From: Hippophae tibetana
Taxonomy: Eukaryota; Streptophyta; Magnoliopsida; Rosales; Elaeagnaceae
Direction: 5' to 3'
NCBI GenBank assembly: GCA_037013495.1
Contig: CM072811.1
Location: 27,303,659 to 27,367,658 of the forward strand
Length of the DNA stretch: 64,000 nucleotides
Part shown: positions 15,466-27,209 of the stretch, one piece after another
How positions within the stretch are numbered: position 1 is the first letter of the stretch
How the letters are laid out: the number at the start of each line of letters is the position of its first letter
The notes under the pieces: generated by a model
Told to the model about the DNA's origin: nothing
Databases searched by the model: none
What the model saw: only the letters and a program-made list of their open reading frames with translations
Translations under genes and position numbers: made by a program

Positions 15466-15699
15466 GCTACAGGAAAAGAAGATGTCGAATATTTCTTTGT
15501 ATTTGATCTTTTCTAAAGTATTTTCTTTATTTTCCATGTGTTTCCAATAATCTAGCTCTTCATTGAGCAAGCTTGTTTTGGATATTGAGTGGTTTGGTGT
15601 AATATCAGCTTTTTGTTTTATTCATGAGAATTTAATCCGTTTGTTTCTACTTTTGAGATCCTCTAAGAGCAATTTTACCATTGTGGGAAGTGCTTTAAG

Positions 15700-16055
15700 G
15701 GTTTAGAAAGCACATTTTATGCTTTCTTAAAGCACTTTCTCCATAAAACACTTTTAACGAAAATCACTCTTAACAAAAACATAAACAAACAAACTTCCTT
15801 AAATTTTGTGATAAGTACTTTATCCTTAAACTACTTTCTCCTTAATTTAATCGTTTCCTTTTGCTTTTTTAATTTTCTAAATGTCGTTTTAACAACAATA
15901 ATAAAAACAAAAAAAAGTTTCTTAACTATAAATGAAATTTTTTGCAAGATATAAAGCTCAAAAGTACATTTTATGCGTGTTTTGTGAAAGCATTTTCTCT
16001 TGAAACCACTTTTGAAGAAAATCACTCTTAATAGAAGCACAAACAAATAAACTAT
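15700..16055. repeat. pair of related ~90-bp segments downstream of the peroxidase gene
   Basis: A segment near 15710-15800 (AAAGCACATTTTATGC, then AAAATCACTCTTAACA, then ACAAACAAAC) recurs diverged near 15960-16050 (AAAGTACATTTTATGC, then AAAATCACTCTTAATA, then ACAAACAAATAAAC). Spacing is about 250 bp. It belongs to the same motif family as the intronic repeats of the peroxidase gene. Confidence 0.5.
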
Positions 16056-16855
16056 TTGAAAATTTATAATTCACAATCCATCAAAAGAATACATAATGAA
16101 AATTTAAAAATATAAAACCGCCAAATTTATTTCATACCATATTATAAGCTATTTGACAATTAAATTCTTCTTCACAAAAAGAGAAAACATTAAGCATTTT
16201 AGTACTCCTAACCATTTTTTCACAACATATAAGATAAGATAAAAGAAGATCTCCAAACAAGCCAGCCACAAAAGATTTATCGTAGAAGCATTTACTTTAC
16301 CTTTTGCAACTGAATGTGCTTCCTTGATCCTACTAACCTCATTTTTAGCTGCAACCAACTTCTCTTTTATCAAGTTGATATTCTCCTTAAGTGAATGAAG
16401 ATGATGGTCTACTAAAACCATCTCCTTCTCATATTCTTCCAACTATTTCACTGTTTCATTGATTTCTTCATTGTTCTTATCCTTATCCTGCTTCATAGAA
16501 GATTATTGTTTTACAATTTGCTTTGCTTCAAGGATGTTACTCAACCTTTCATGCAGCCACTTAACGGCTATGTTTACAGTTTGAAGCTCTTTTACAACAT
16601 CAATCAAATAAGTGATTTTCTCAACATTGAGTTGTAAAAAATCTGTTTCTTGCAATGTTTGCACAACTTCGCAGACACTTTTGAGGAGATACGAGCGGGC
16701 TGCAAAATTTGATAGTGAACAATTTGCACCAATGTCTCCATATGTTTGAAAAATAGCTTCAAGCAAAGGCTTCAATTCTTCCCTCACATTATACTCACTC
16801 ATGAACAGTTTCTAATTTTCATAGAAATTAACCTTGACTCTTTTGGAATATCTTT

Positions 16856-17190
16856 TGTAGAAAGTTATGGTCTAATTCTCTCCAAAAAAGCTCTTAAAAA
16901 TAAAGGATTGTCAGGATCTTATAACCATCACTCGGCTGGCTTACCTGGGCGATGTAGGACTCCCAACACCCCCCTTCACATCGGCGCGGAACATCCACAC
17001 ACACCGATGGACAAGTGAGGTTGATTGGGGTTGACCGGTTGGGCATATCGTGACCCCAGGTACCCGCTTTGATACCTTGTAGAAAGTCATGACCTAACTC
17101 CCTTCAAAAGAGCTCTCAAAGAGGAAGGGTTGCTAGGACCTTATAACTAACACTCGGCTGACTTACTTGGGCGACATGGGACTCCCAACA
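16856..17190 (-). mobile_element. TRIM (terminal-repeat retrotransposon in miniature), 335 bp
   Basis: On the - strand the 5' LTR spans 17190-17079 (112 bp) and the 3' LTR 16968-16856 (113 bp). Both open TGTTGGGAGTCC and end TTTCTACA. The primer-binding site follows the first LTR as GGTATCAAAGC (17077-17067), close to the initiator-Met tRNA complement TGGTATCAGAGC. The polypurine tract GTGAAGGGGGG immediately precedes the second LTR. No protein is encoded, as expected for a non-autonomous TRIM. The flanking pentamers (TTCTC and TCTTT on the + strand) are not an obvious duplication. It lies within exon sequence of the broken gene. Confidence 0.85.
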
Positions 17191-17416
17191 TTCTCCATAT
17201 AATGCAGCCATTTGGGTCAAGTTGAAATTAGAAGATGTGCATAAAGAGCCTTTTCTTTCACTCCTTTTAGGTTGATCATCATAACTTTGATCACCATTCA
17301 GTTCTAGGCTTGATATTTCTAGAGCTGAAGGACATTTAGGAGCCAAGGGAATTTGAGACACCTGCATAAGAAATCAAAATGACAAAACCTTGTACTGTTA
17401 ATTTAAGAGATAGGAG

Positions 17417-18038
17417 TGTTGGGCACAACGGGTAAAAATAAAATGAATTCAACAGAGTAAAATAATGACACCGAAAATTTAATTTGGTTTACCCTTTAAT
17501 TTGGGCTAAGTTCATGGGACAAACTCCAAAAAATATTTCTTCCACTAATAAAATTAATGGGTACAAAGTGAGAGGCAATACAACAAATTGAGATAAACCC
17601 AAAATAGTGTCACACAAGTGTTTCCCAAATTCACTATTTTGTCACTCCCCTTTTAGAAAAATATCCCAATATTTTTCTAAGATATTCTTTCTCACTTTCT
17701 TACACACAACACTATTTTTCTTCAAAGGAAATTGTTCCTTTGGCTTTGCTTTGCTTCTCTTCTTATTTTTGGTATGTTGATTTTCTAAGGCAAAGACATT
17801 GCCTATTTATAGGCAAAATTGCATATCAATGTTAGATGCACCTAACATTTGTGGTTGCATCTACCATTTGTGGTTGCAATTACCATTTGTGGTTGTACAT
17901 ACCATTTGTAGTTACACCTACCATTTATGGTTGCACCTACCAATTGTGGTTGCACTTACCAATTGTGGTTGCATCTACCATTTATGGTTGCATCTAACAT
18001 TTGTGTTTTCTTCCTCTTAAATGTAGGAGAGACTTACA
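17417..18038 (-). repeat. 3' LTR of the copia element (622 bp)
   Basis: On the - strand it begins TGTAAGTCTC right after the purine tract and ends GTTGTGCCCAACA at 17417, giving TG...CA ends. The pentamer beyond (AGGAG on the + strand, 17412-17416) has no partner because the other end of the element is missing. Confidence 0.75.
17842..18005 (-). repeat. 19-bp minisatellite, about 8.6 units, in LTR U3
   Basis: On the + strand the unit is CTACCATTTGTGGTTGCAT, starting at 17842 and repeating every 19 bp up to 17994, where a partial unit follows. Units differ by one to four substitutions and no indels. The array occupies the upstream part of the LTR. Confidence 0.95.
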
Positions 18039-18060
18039 AATCTCCCCCTTCCGACTACAT

Positions 18061-21000
18061 AGAAGGCTCCACCAATCCAGCAGCTAAACGATAGTATTCA
18101 AAATTTTGTCTTGGGAGAATTTTTGTCAACATGTCTGATCCATTTTCTTCTGTATGGATCTTTTCAAGTTGTAATAACTTCTTCTCCATTACATCTCTAA
18201 TCCAGTGATATCTCACATCAATATGTTTTGATCAAGAATGAAAGAAGGCATTCTTTCCAAGATGGATAGCACTCTGACTATCACAAAATAACTTATAACT
18301 GTCTTGTTGCAACCCAAGTTCTTTCAAGAACTTTTTCATCCATAGCAACTCTTTACATGCTTCCATTGCTGCTATAAACTCTGCTTTGGTAGTGGACAGT
18401 GCAACACATTTTTGTAACTTTGATTGCCATGACACAACTCCCCTTGCAAATGTAATCATGTAACCTAAAATGGATTTTCTGGAATCCACATCACTAGCCA
18501 TATCTGCATCTGTGTATCCAACTAACACTGGTTTTTCATTTCCAAAAAATAGGCATATTTTGGAAGAACCTCAAAGATACCTGAAAATCCATTTCACTAC
18601 AGCCCAATGTTCCTTTCCAAGATTTGAAAGGAATCTACTCACGATTCCAACTGCATGAGTGATATCTGGTCGTGTACAAACCATGGCATACATTAGACTT
18701 CCAACTACTGAAGCATATGGAATCTTTTCCATCTCTTCCTTCTCTTTATATGTAGAAGGGTTCTGCTTAGAACTTATCTTAAAGTGATTAGCAAGAGGAC
18801 AACTAATCACTTTAGCCTTATTCATATGAAATCTCTGAAGTACTTTCTCAATGTACTTCTCCTATGACAATCATAATTTCTTGGCGCCTTTGTCTCTAAT
18901 AATAGTCATGCCAAGAATCTGCTTTGTTGGCCCCAAGTTTTTCATGGCAAAAGACTTACTCAACTGCGTTTTCAAGTTGTTGATTCTGGAATTATTTTGG
19001 CCAACAATCAACATATCATCCACATAAAGCAAAAGAATAATGAAATCACCATCAGAGAATTTCTACACAAAAATACAATGGTCTGAAGTAGTCTTTTTGT
19101 AGCCTTGCTCCCCCATAACAGACTCAAACTTTTTGTACCATTGTCTTGGTGCCTGTTTTAAGCCATACAAATTTTTCTTCAATTTGCAGACATAATTTTC
19201 TTTTCCCTTTTGCTGAAAACCCTCTAGCTGCTTCATGTATATCTCTTCTTCCAAGTCACCATGTAGGAAGGCAGTTTTGACATCCATTTGCTCAACCTCC
19301 AAGTCAAGACTTGATGCTAACCCTAGCACAGTACGAATGGATGTTATTTTCACAACTGGAGAGAAAATCTCATCAAAGTCAACACCTTTTCTTTGGCTGA
19401 ATCCTTTGACAACCAGTCTGGCTTTGTATCGCGGACCGGAACTGTGTCTTTCATGCTTCACCCTGAACACCTATTTATTTTTCAAGGCCTTCTTCCCTTT
19501 GGGCAATTTCATCAGCTCAAAGGTTTTTTTTCTCATGCAAGGACTTCATCTCATCTTGCATGGCTTCAATCCATTTTTGTTTGGATTCGTCATCCATAGC
19601 CTCTTCATAATTCTCAGGTTCTCCCCTATCAGTGAAAATTACATACTCATTTGGAGGATATGAGATAGAGGGTCGTCTCACTCTATCACTTCTTCTCAGT
19701 GGAACAGGAGAAGCCGCGGGTGTTGGTACTGGATAATGAACATCATCATTTCCTTCATCTTCATAACCAACTTCTATGGGAGCGTCATCTTCATTAGGTG
19801 GATAAACCTGGTCTTCATCTCCAACTTGTCTTGGTACTGATGTTGGAGGAATTAATTCCAAATATGATGAGGTCACCATTGGAATTTGGAACATCTTTTC
19901 TTCATTTTGATAATATCTTCAATGGTCTCATCTTTAACAAATACAGCATCACGGCTCTTGATAAGTCTCTTTGCAACTGGATTGTAAATTCTATAGCCAA
20001 ATTGATCTTGACCACAGCCAATAAAAATACATTGTCTTGTTTTGGTATCAAGTTTTGATCTCTCATCCTTGGGGATATGAACAAATGCTTTGCAGCCAAA
20101 CACTCGTAGATGATCATAGGAAACATCCTTTTTTGAACACACTTTATCTAGAACATCTATCTTGAGAGGAGTACATAGTGAAAGATTCAACACATGTGCA
20201 ACTGTGAGTATGGTTTCACCCCAAAAAGTTTTAGGCAACTTTGCATGTGAAAGTAGACATCTAACTCTCTCCATCAAAGTTTTGTTCATCCTCTCAGCTA
20301 AGCCATTCAACTGCGGTGTCTTTGGAGGTGTCATCTGATGCCGAATAGCATGTTTTTTTGCAATAAGCATGTAAAGGTCCCTTGTATTCTCCACCATTGT
20401 CTGTCCGGATGCACTTTAAATTCTTTCCAGTCTGTTTCTCAACTGAGGCATGAAATTCTTTGAAGACATCTAGCACCTGATCCTTTGTCTTTAGAAGATA
20501 TACCCACGTCTTCCTTGAATGATCATCAATGAAAGTCACAAAGTATTGAGCACCACCAAGTGACTTTGGCATTGGTTCACACAAATCTGAATGAATCATA
20601 TCTAAAATATTATTCATTCTAGAAGAAGAGAAGCTCTTGAAAGCAACCCTATTTTGCTTTTCTACTAGACAATGAACACATTTCTCCAAATGTACTTCAT
20701 CCATTCCAGGCAATATTTTCTTTTTGGCTAGACTTTTCAAACCTTTTTCACCTATGTGACTGAGTCTCTTATGCCATAACTCAGCTGCACTATCTTTCTC
20801 TATGGCATTTACTATGTCGGATGAGAGCTTCGCTTGCATTATATACAGAGTTGTATGCTTCTCACCTCTAGCCACTACTAAGTAGCCTTTTGTAAGTTTC
20901 CATTTGTCATAAATGAAGAAGCTACAATATCCTTCATTTGCAAGTTTGCGCACAGAGATCAAATTCAGGCGTATATCTGGAATATGCCTGACATCCTTCA

Positions 21001-22200
21001 GAAATAGTCTGGTTCCGTTCTCTATTTCCAAGCAAAAGTCTCCTCTGCCTACTATCTTTGATAGGCCTTCATTTCTCATTCTAACAACACCAAAACTTAT
21101 AGGTGTATATGATGAGAAAAATTCTCTACGCGATGTAGCGTGAACTGTAGCATCACTATCAATCACCCAACTGGTCTCGTGTGATGCAAGATTGACAAAA
21201 TCTTCATCATAAACGATATTGAACTCGTCTATGGTATTTATTTGCTCATCATCATTGTTGTCGTCTTTCTTCGTTACTTTACCTTTGTTCGTTTCTTGTT
21301 CCTTCTTGAACACCTGACAAAATTTTTTAATGTGACCCTTCCTCTTGCAATGATGGCATTCAACATTGGCAAATTTGTTTGATTTGTCTCTGCTCTTACT
21401 TCTGGGTTTAATGTGACCCTTCCTCTTGCAGTGATGGCATTCAACATTGGCAAATTTGTTTGATTTGTCTCTGCTCTTACTTCTGGGTTTAATGTGACCC
21501 TTCCTCTTGCAGTGATGGCATTCAACATTGGCAAATTTGTTTGATTTGTCTCTGCTCTTACTTCTGGGTTTTTGTTCTTTGTACAGTCTCCTTCCTCTAG
21601 ACTCTGTGATAAGGACTTGTGCTTCTGAATCTCTTTCCTTGTTTTGTTTCTCATATGAGAACAAGGCTTTTACAACAACTTCAAACTCCATCTTATCTTT
21701 TGCATAAGTCAGAGTTGTTGTGATATGATTATATGATGAGGGTAGTGATGCCAATAACATCACAGCTTTCTCTTCATCGCCAAAACTCACATTAAATCTT
21801 GTTAAGTGAGAAAGTTTGATGTTGAAATTGCTAACATGTTGCATCATGCTCACATTATCTTCCTTCTTCATCTGATATAGCTCCTTTTACAAATAAAATT
21901 TATTGGCAAGGTTCTTTGACATGTACACGTTTTCTATAGTCTCCCATGTTTCTTTAGCAATCTTGCAATTTTTTTATTCAATATTTTGCAAGACATTGTC
22001 TGAGAGATTTAGACGGATTGTACTAGCTGTAATCTCATCTATTTTCTCTCATTGTTCCTCGGTGATGGTTGTTACTTTCTTTTCTTTTCTTTTCCCAACA
22101 ACACCTTATGAATTTTTTGTTGAATGAAAATATCTTTCATCCTTTTTTTTTCATAAAGAGAAATTATTATTACCATTAAATTTTTCAATATCTAACTTCT
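18061..22200 (-). pseudogene. copia gag-pol, multiple stops and frameshifts
   Basis: The longest open stretch (21871-20294) holds the gag end, a triplicated zinc-knuckle segment, a protease with IDSDATVHATS (Gly of the D-S-G site changed to Asp), the integrase HHCC region (LWHKRLSHIG, KCVHCLVEKQ) and the first integrase acidic residues (IHSDLCEPM, RTDNGGEY). A frameshift near 20360-20400 leads to 20397-19873 (LNGLAERMNKTLMERVR with the catalytic Glu). Next come the linker PLRRSDRVRRPS (19894-19517) and RT (MDVKTAFLHGDLEEEIYMKQ, NLYGLKQAPRQWYK; LLLYVDDML near 19035-19009). RNase H (ALSTTKAEFIA, LFCDSQSAIHLGK) spans about 18530-18061. Stops include TAG after CIFV, TGA and TAG around KL_LS_EKY, TGA after RYL and TGA after FFHS. 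Confidence 0.9.
21327..21569 (-). repeat. 81-bp tandem triplication in copia gag (zinc-knuckle segment)
   Basis: Three near-identical 81-bp units start at 21327, 21408 and 21489. Each encodes 27 residues including KSRDKSNKFANVECHHCK, then RKGHI. The final Cys of the C-x2-C-x4-H-x4-C knuckle exists only in the unit at 21327-21407, where RKGHIKKFC follows; the other two run into the next repeat (HIKPRSK) and lack it. The reading frame stays open. Confidence 0.95.
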
Positions 22201-22599
22201 AGCTTTACATTTGTTTTTTGCTGTATTTCTTTTTTCACAAGACTCTAACTTTAGTAGTAGACTATAAATTTAAGAGTGTACATTACATCAAGAACTTCGT
22301 ACCATTACAGTAACAAATAAAGAACTTTACCTGTAAAAGGCTGTCATTTTTTACAGTATTGTGTTCCGTTAAGCCGGTAGCAGCATTTTGATGGGGTAAT
22401 TCTTGGATTTGAAAAGGAGGCTCCCGTATCTCCTTAGATAAGGATGAAGCAGCTACTCTCCTTGGTTCAGCAGTCACAATCTGATAAAGGTTTTCAATTG
22501 AACTATTTGATGATGTGAACTCATGAAAATCACTAGAACTTAAGTTGGCTTCCTTGGAATATAAATTTGGAGTGTCCTTCAATGCAAGAATTACCTGAA

Positions 22600-23900
22600 A
22601 AAATAAAAGTCCATTAATTGAAAGTTCATATATAAGTGGCAGATCTAGTACTTTAACTCAGAGAAGGCACTCATTTAACAATCACTATCATAAAGTTTGC
22701 CCCAAAAATAAAAAAATGAAAAATAAAATAAATATTAAAGGTAAAAAATTGCCAATAACTTTTTTTGACCAAATAAAACTAAGTCCTTGAAGAGGAGGAC
22801 ATGGTTCGAATTTAGTAGAGTGCAAACAGAAGTAAAATATTAGGTGAGTTTGTAATATGTTGTTAAAAAAAAGGATTTATAGCAAAACTATGTTTTGAAG
22901 ACTAAGAGAAACTCGACATGGGCTCTAACCCAACTAATATAAAGAAGACAACAATAGGATAATTAGAGTTTTCTTTTTACACAAAATCACATCTTTCTTT
23001 GAGTGTTATTTCTTTGAGTGTTAGATGATCAAGATACATAAAGTGTATATAATAAATACGTAAATATATATATATATATATTATAATAAGTAATATAATG
23101 ATAAAAAAATATCGTTCACGTTAATATTATTTTATTAGAAACTAATTTTTAAAATTAAAAAATAAAAATCAATTTTTTAAATTTTTATATTTTAAGAAAT
23201 CAAAATTAAAATAACTAAAAGTAAATAAAAATAATTAATTCAATCAGATTTGGTAACTAAAAAAATATATGAGAAAATATTTAGAAATATTTAATCCCTC
23301 AATTTTATAAATATATGAATTATTAAAATTCTTCTAATATAATTATCAATCAATTATGAACAATTGAATCTAACTTAGTATGTATTTCTCTCTCAAGTAA
23401 ACTACATATCATATAATAATTAATTTAATCACACTCTCATGTCAATTAAATTGCATACTACTCATTAAGTTCATCAATTATAGACCATACACATAAGAAT
23501 CATACAACTCAACCTAGAAATGCATGTAATTTAATCAAGACAAACAATTAAATAATTCTCTCAAATCTATTTAATTGTCTCTATAGATAAATTGTTGGTT
23601 AAACAATTAATAGTATAAAAATCAAATTAAATAATATAATTAAATTGAATTCATAATTTAGGTAAAATATTATATCATCACATGGTGAAAATTAGGTTTA
23701 TAAAATCTCTAGATTAATAAATTAACTACACATAATTATGTTTATAAAGTTCATATTTTTCATAAAGAAAGACATCAAAATTTATAAATAAAATAGTAGA
23801 AGAATAAATACAATCAATCTCTTGAATTGTAGTACTAATCTTCTCTTGAATCTCCACCAAAATTGTATCTCCTTTTCAATTTTTCTTTATTCCTAAATCC
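22600..23900. other. AT-rich spacer
   Basis: Long A/T runs and a short TA tract near 23065. No coding pattern, RNA gene or clear repeat is recognised. Confidence 0.6.
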
Positions 23901-23929
23901 AAAAACTGATTAAAATTATGCTATTGATG

Positions 23930-26300
23930 GCTCGTTAGGATTTATGGGATGATTAGGGGTTAAATATAACTCAGGTTAAATTTGGACCATCATATCAACT
24001 TCTGATCAAAACAAGCAAAATTAACAACGTTAGCCAATCAGAATCATACACATGGCACAAGGGATTTAGGAGGAAAATGAGAGAACAAGGTATGGTAGGG
24101 GAGATAGTTCTGGGTCAACAATTGCCAAGTCAGTGCCATATAGCGTAATATGATTCACCGAAACAAATGGTGTGGCGCGTTGATGGAACAGTTGGATGAA
24201 TTAAGTCACAATGCGTGGCAAGCACGTTGACCAAGCAGGATGTAATCGCGATGAACGTTGTGTTGACACGTGTCAAGGCTATACATCACTCTTCACACGT
24301 AGTGATCGTCAATTGGTTGTCTCTACTGGTGTGGCGTCCGTGTGGCTTGCCTAGTCAACTCTTTTCTTGTGTGGCACCACGTGGCAACTCTTGATTGGTG
24401 TTACGTTAAAAATTCATAAAAATTCCAGAAAATTTTCATAAGTTATATTTTTACCTCTTTTCACTAAAAAATTTATATTTTAATATATCTAACCCTAAAA
24501 AATATTATTTATTAAATAAAATAAACAAATATTAAGTAAAAAAATGTATTAATGACTCTACTTTTATAGAGTCATCAAGCTTCTAAACTTAATTCTTTAC
24601 TTATCCTCAAGTAAAGCCAAGTCGAACTAAATAAACTAACATGAGTAGTATATTCATAAATATATATCTATTAATACATGCATGTTTAGCGAAAAATTAT
24701 CCCCCTCAATAGTCATAATTTTATAACAAGAAGGTTTACATATTCATCAATTAACGTTCTATCAATACAAGGATATGCAAGGTTTTTGACAAATTGATTT
24801 GTGTTGTGCGCTACACATGATATCATCCAATGCACTCATTAAATCAACCTATATTAGTATGTTGATTAATTCAATCTTGGAACAAGTCTTAATAAAGACT
24901 TTACATGCCTGTAATGTAACGCTTAGGTAGGGGTCAATAAATGAAGATATTTAGACGCTTTCCACACCTTAGTTTTTTTTTTGTTAATTATGCACTTTTT
25001 AACTGCAATTGAGGTTTAACTTGACATTTCAATGCATTTTGTCTTATCATTCTTTCCATATTCTTTTATTTTACGTCATTTTTTTGTAACTTTGCAACAC
25101 CTCTAAACTTATTTTTAATTATATTTTCTTTTTCTTTATAAGGATAATTGTATGATGAGTTTTGCTTCTTCTTTTCTCTATAGGGTGCATTACATCTCAC
25201 CTTACTCTATAGCATAACACATGATTGTATTTTTTTCTTTTAATACAAGCTAAAGGTACAAGGGTAAAGATAATACTTATTAGTTAGGCATAAAATGTGG
25301 CTTAAAAATATGAAATGTTCTTTATTAGGATAAAATGGGTCACTACGAATATAATAATGGTTAGCTTGAAAGGTTCAATCGATCCAAATAAGGCCTAAAT
25401 ATTTTCTCTTGCTAAATACTATTTAGGATTTCGCCTCAAGAGATGATCAAATAGATTCTAAAACCTAGTAGATCTAATCAAATCACATAACTCACTACAA
25501 ATTTTCTCTCAATAAGAACACCAAAATCAATCATGAACATGTGCATAAATTTTTAAATCAATCCAATCAAAACTAGCAAGCATATCATGTGATTAATATA
25601 AGTATCTTAACAAGTATGTTACATTCCTTATCCTAGTCATGACAATCAATTTTTATCATTGAGTTCATATGTTTCACATCAAGCATGCATGCATTTAATT
25701 TCCATATATTTATCAATTTCTACCCAAATCATGATTAAAAAAATCCTAAAAATTAAAAAAATCCTCTAAAAATTAAAAATGCATACTAAATACTAAAGTA
25801 GAGAATGAAGTTTCCTCCCCCCAATTGAAATTCCACATTGTCCCCAGTGTGCATATATATATATATATGAAAAAGGTAAAAGAAAAGAAAACTCTCTTAG
25901 CCTCGGCACACCACATATGTCGTTGAAATGATCAATCTTGTTATGTCATTACTCTCCACATATATTCACCTAAAAAACATAAAAATATAAGTGAAATAAT
26001 GTTGGGTTACCTCCCACCTAGCGTCACGTTTAACATTCTTGACTAAACGATCATATCAAGTCCTAAGGCACATCCCTTTGTGTCCATTTATTTTTCAGTT
26101 TAACTGGAAATAGTTTGAGACTTGAGTTGTTCCAAAATACTTTATGTTATGGTTTGCAAACACGGTGCTCAATTCTCTTTCATGTCATATTTTTGTTTTT
26201 TTTTTGTACTATTTGTCATTCTTATAAGCACTCCATCGTAACTTTAAATTTATGTATTTCCAACATTTTGTTCACCTCTCTATTAGACTCTTTCGTTTTC
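23930..26300 (-). mobile_element. Ty3/gypsy relic, 3' end of an Athila/Tat-like element
   Basis: On the - strand, 26290-26075 translates, with stops, to the integrase tail of Athila/Tat elements: VNKMLEIHKFK, a KKNKNMT segment, then LKLFPVKLKNKWTQ (family pattern LKLFPGKL.S.W.GPF). Downstream is the ...WEVTQHY boundary (GGGAGGTAACCCAA near 26015) and, near 25860-25815, the hallmark GCACACTGGGGACAATGTGG followed by a TTGGGGGGAGG purine tract. The remainder down to about 23930 is non-coding and may include 3' untranslated region or LTR. The outer limits are uncertain. Confidence 0.6.
24040..24415. other. GC-richer island with G-box cores in AT-rich DNA
   Basis: The block is markedly richer in G and C than its flanks and has repeated GTGGC/GCCAC words. 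Two perfect CACGTG palindromes lie at 24267-24272 (ACACGTGTCA) and 24378-24383 (CCACGTGGCA). It may be a retroelement LTR or 3' region. No reading frame is evident. Confidence 0.45.
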
Positions 26301-26439
26301 ATACTTGATTGGGAATGGGAGAGTAAAAGTATAAGATCTAAACTTAGCGGCCTTTTAATTGATGGTTTGAACTTAGATCATATCTCAATTTTTTTCATAA
26401 TCGTCTTTGATACATATTTGAGAGACGCATCCTTCAAAT

Positions 26440-27140
26440 AATTCACACATGTCATAATATCAATCTTTTATAGTGAGTTTATGTCCTTTCATAACATCAT
26501 CTCTTATATAACATTATACGTTAAAATCTTAAGTAAGAGAAACTCAATAATTCTTTTAAGTTTTATTTACAACTAATAACATTTATCTTTAAGTATTCAT
26601 TAAATCCACTGTGTCCACAAATATTACTTACCATAGTCTCTATTACTCGAACCTGAGAGCAGAATTTATACCAAACTTAGTAACAATAACTAAGTATTCT
26701 TACCTCACATCAAGTACTGTTATATCCTAGGAACATCACACTCACTCTTAAAAACTCTCAAATAGGTACCTCTAACTATTCCATGTAAAGATAACCATGG
26801 TTATGAGGTAGCTCATTTCATAACACTCAAACACTATCTAAACCAGTTTTACCCTCTATTTCTCTCCCATACAATTTGTCTTCACTCCTACGACTAATTT
26901 ATTTACAGAATAGTAAAGAACGGGACCATAAAGTCTTGCTTCGGACACAGTGGTGTGATGGTGTGGGCTTATATGAAGTAACATCGCTCACAGTTGCGTT
27001 TCCCTCTTAAGTCGTAGGTTTCTAAAGTTAAAAACGGCGTCGGTTGGAGGCATTGCTTGCTCTAGCTGGTCAGCAAGAGGAGAGAGCCAAAGTGTGAATC
27101 AATTTAGTTGAAAGACCCTCCCGCCCAGACCTCAGCCCAA
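26440..27140. other. region upstream of the folate carrier gene
   Basis: The distal part is AT-rich without features. From about 26920 the base composition rises and a AAAACGGCGTCGG word occurs near 27030, as in many plant promoters and leaders. No TATA box is clear. Confidence 0.4.
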
Positions 27141-27145
27141 ACCAA

Positions 27146-27190
27146 ATGACTGGAATCTCAAAGAAAGCAAAGCTGAAAAGCATTTCCTAA
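27146..27190 (+). CDS. possible upstream ORF (14 codons) in the FOLT leader
   Basis: ATG at 27146 opens a 14-residue frame (MTGISKKAKLKSIS) ending at TAA 27188-27190, 19 bp before the main start codon. Whether it is in the transcript is not known from sequence. Confidence 0.3.
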   Translation: MTGISKKAKLKSIS

Positions 27191-27209
27191 TGATCTAGAA
27201 ACACTCGCT

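Larger units (their letters stand above)
17417..22250 (-). mobile_element. Ty1/copia (Tork/Tnt1-like) retrotransposon lacking its 5' LTR
   Basis: Read from high to low coordinates the order is gag, protease, integrase, RT, RNase H, polypurine tract (GGAAGGGGGAGA) and 3' LTR. Gag is recognisable from about 22200 (MKDIFIQQ, then ASTIRLNLSDNVLQNI). Domain order and motifs fit the Tork/Tnt1 lineage. Stops and at least two frameshifts break the polyprotein. There is no room for a 5' LTR between gag and the splice donor of the host exon at 22330, so the left end of the element was lost. It sits in an intron of the broken - strand gene, same orientation. Confidence 0.92.
16301..22594 (-). pseudogene. 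broken plant gene with helical/coiled-coil C-terminus, interrupted by TRIM and copia insertions
   Basis: Three exon-like blocks read on the - strand. Block A (22594-22331, 88 codons) is bounded by AG| and |GT and opens VILALKDTPNLYSKE. Block B (17361-17191, 57 codons from VSQIPLAPKC) starts after TTATGCAG and is cut by the TRIM at 16856-17190. Block C (16855-16301) resumes after the TRIM and carries EELKPLLEAIFQTYGDIG, SVCEVVQTLQ and KWLHERLSNILEAKQ. Then follow two in-frame stops (TAA near 16503, TAG near 16443) and a charged coiled coil LEEYEKEMVLVDHH...NLIKEKLVAAKNEV, ending at a donor-like CAAAAG|GTAAAG. The C-terminal pattern recalls the helical plus coiled-coil tails of plant MATH/coiled-coil proteins, but I cannot name the gene. 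The intron between A and B holds a copia element. No 5' exons are found upstream. Confidence 0.6.

Noticed and set aside
16856..17190. Cassandra-type TRIM with 5S rRNA sequence in the LTR
   Set aside because: The LTRs contain no recognisable 5S rRNA internal promoter sequence, so it is an ordinary TRIM.
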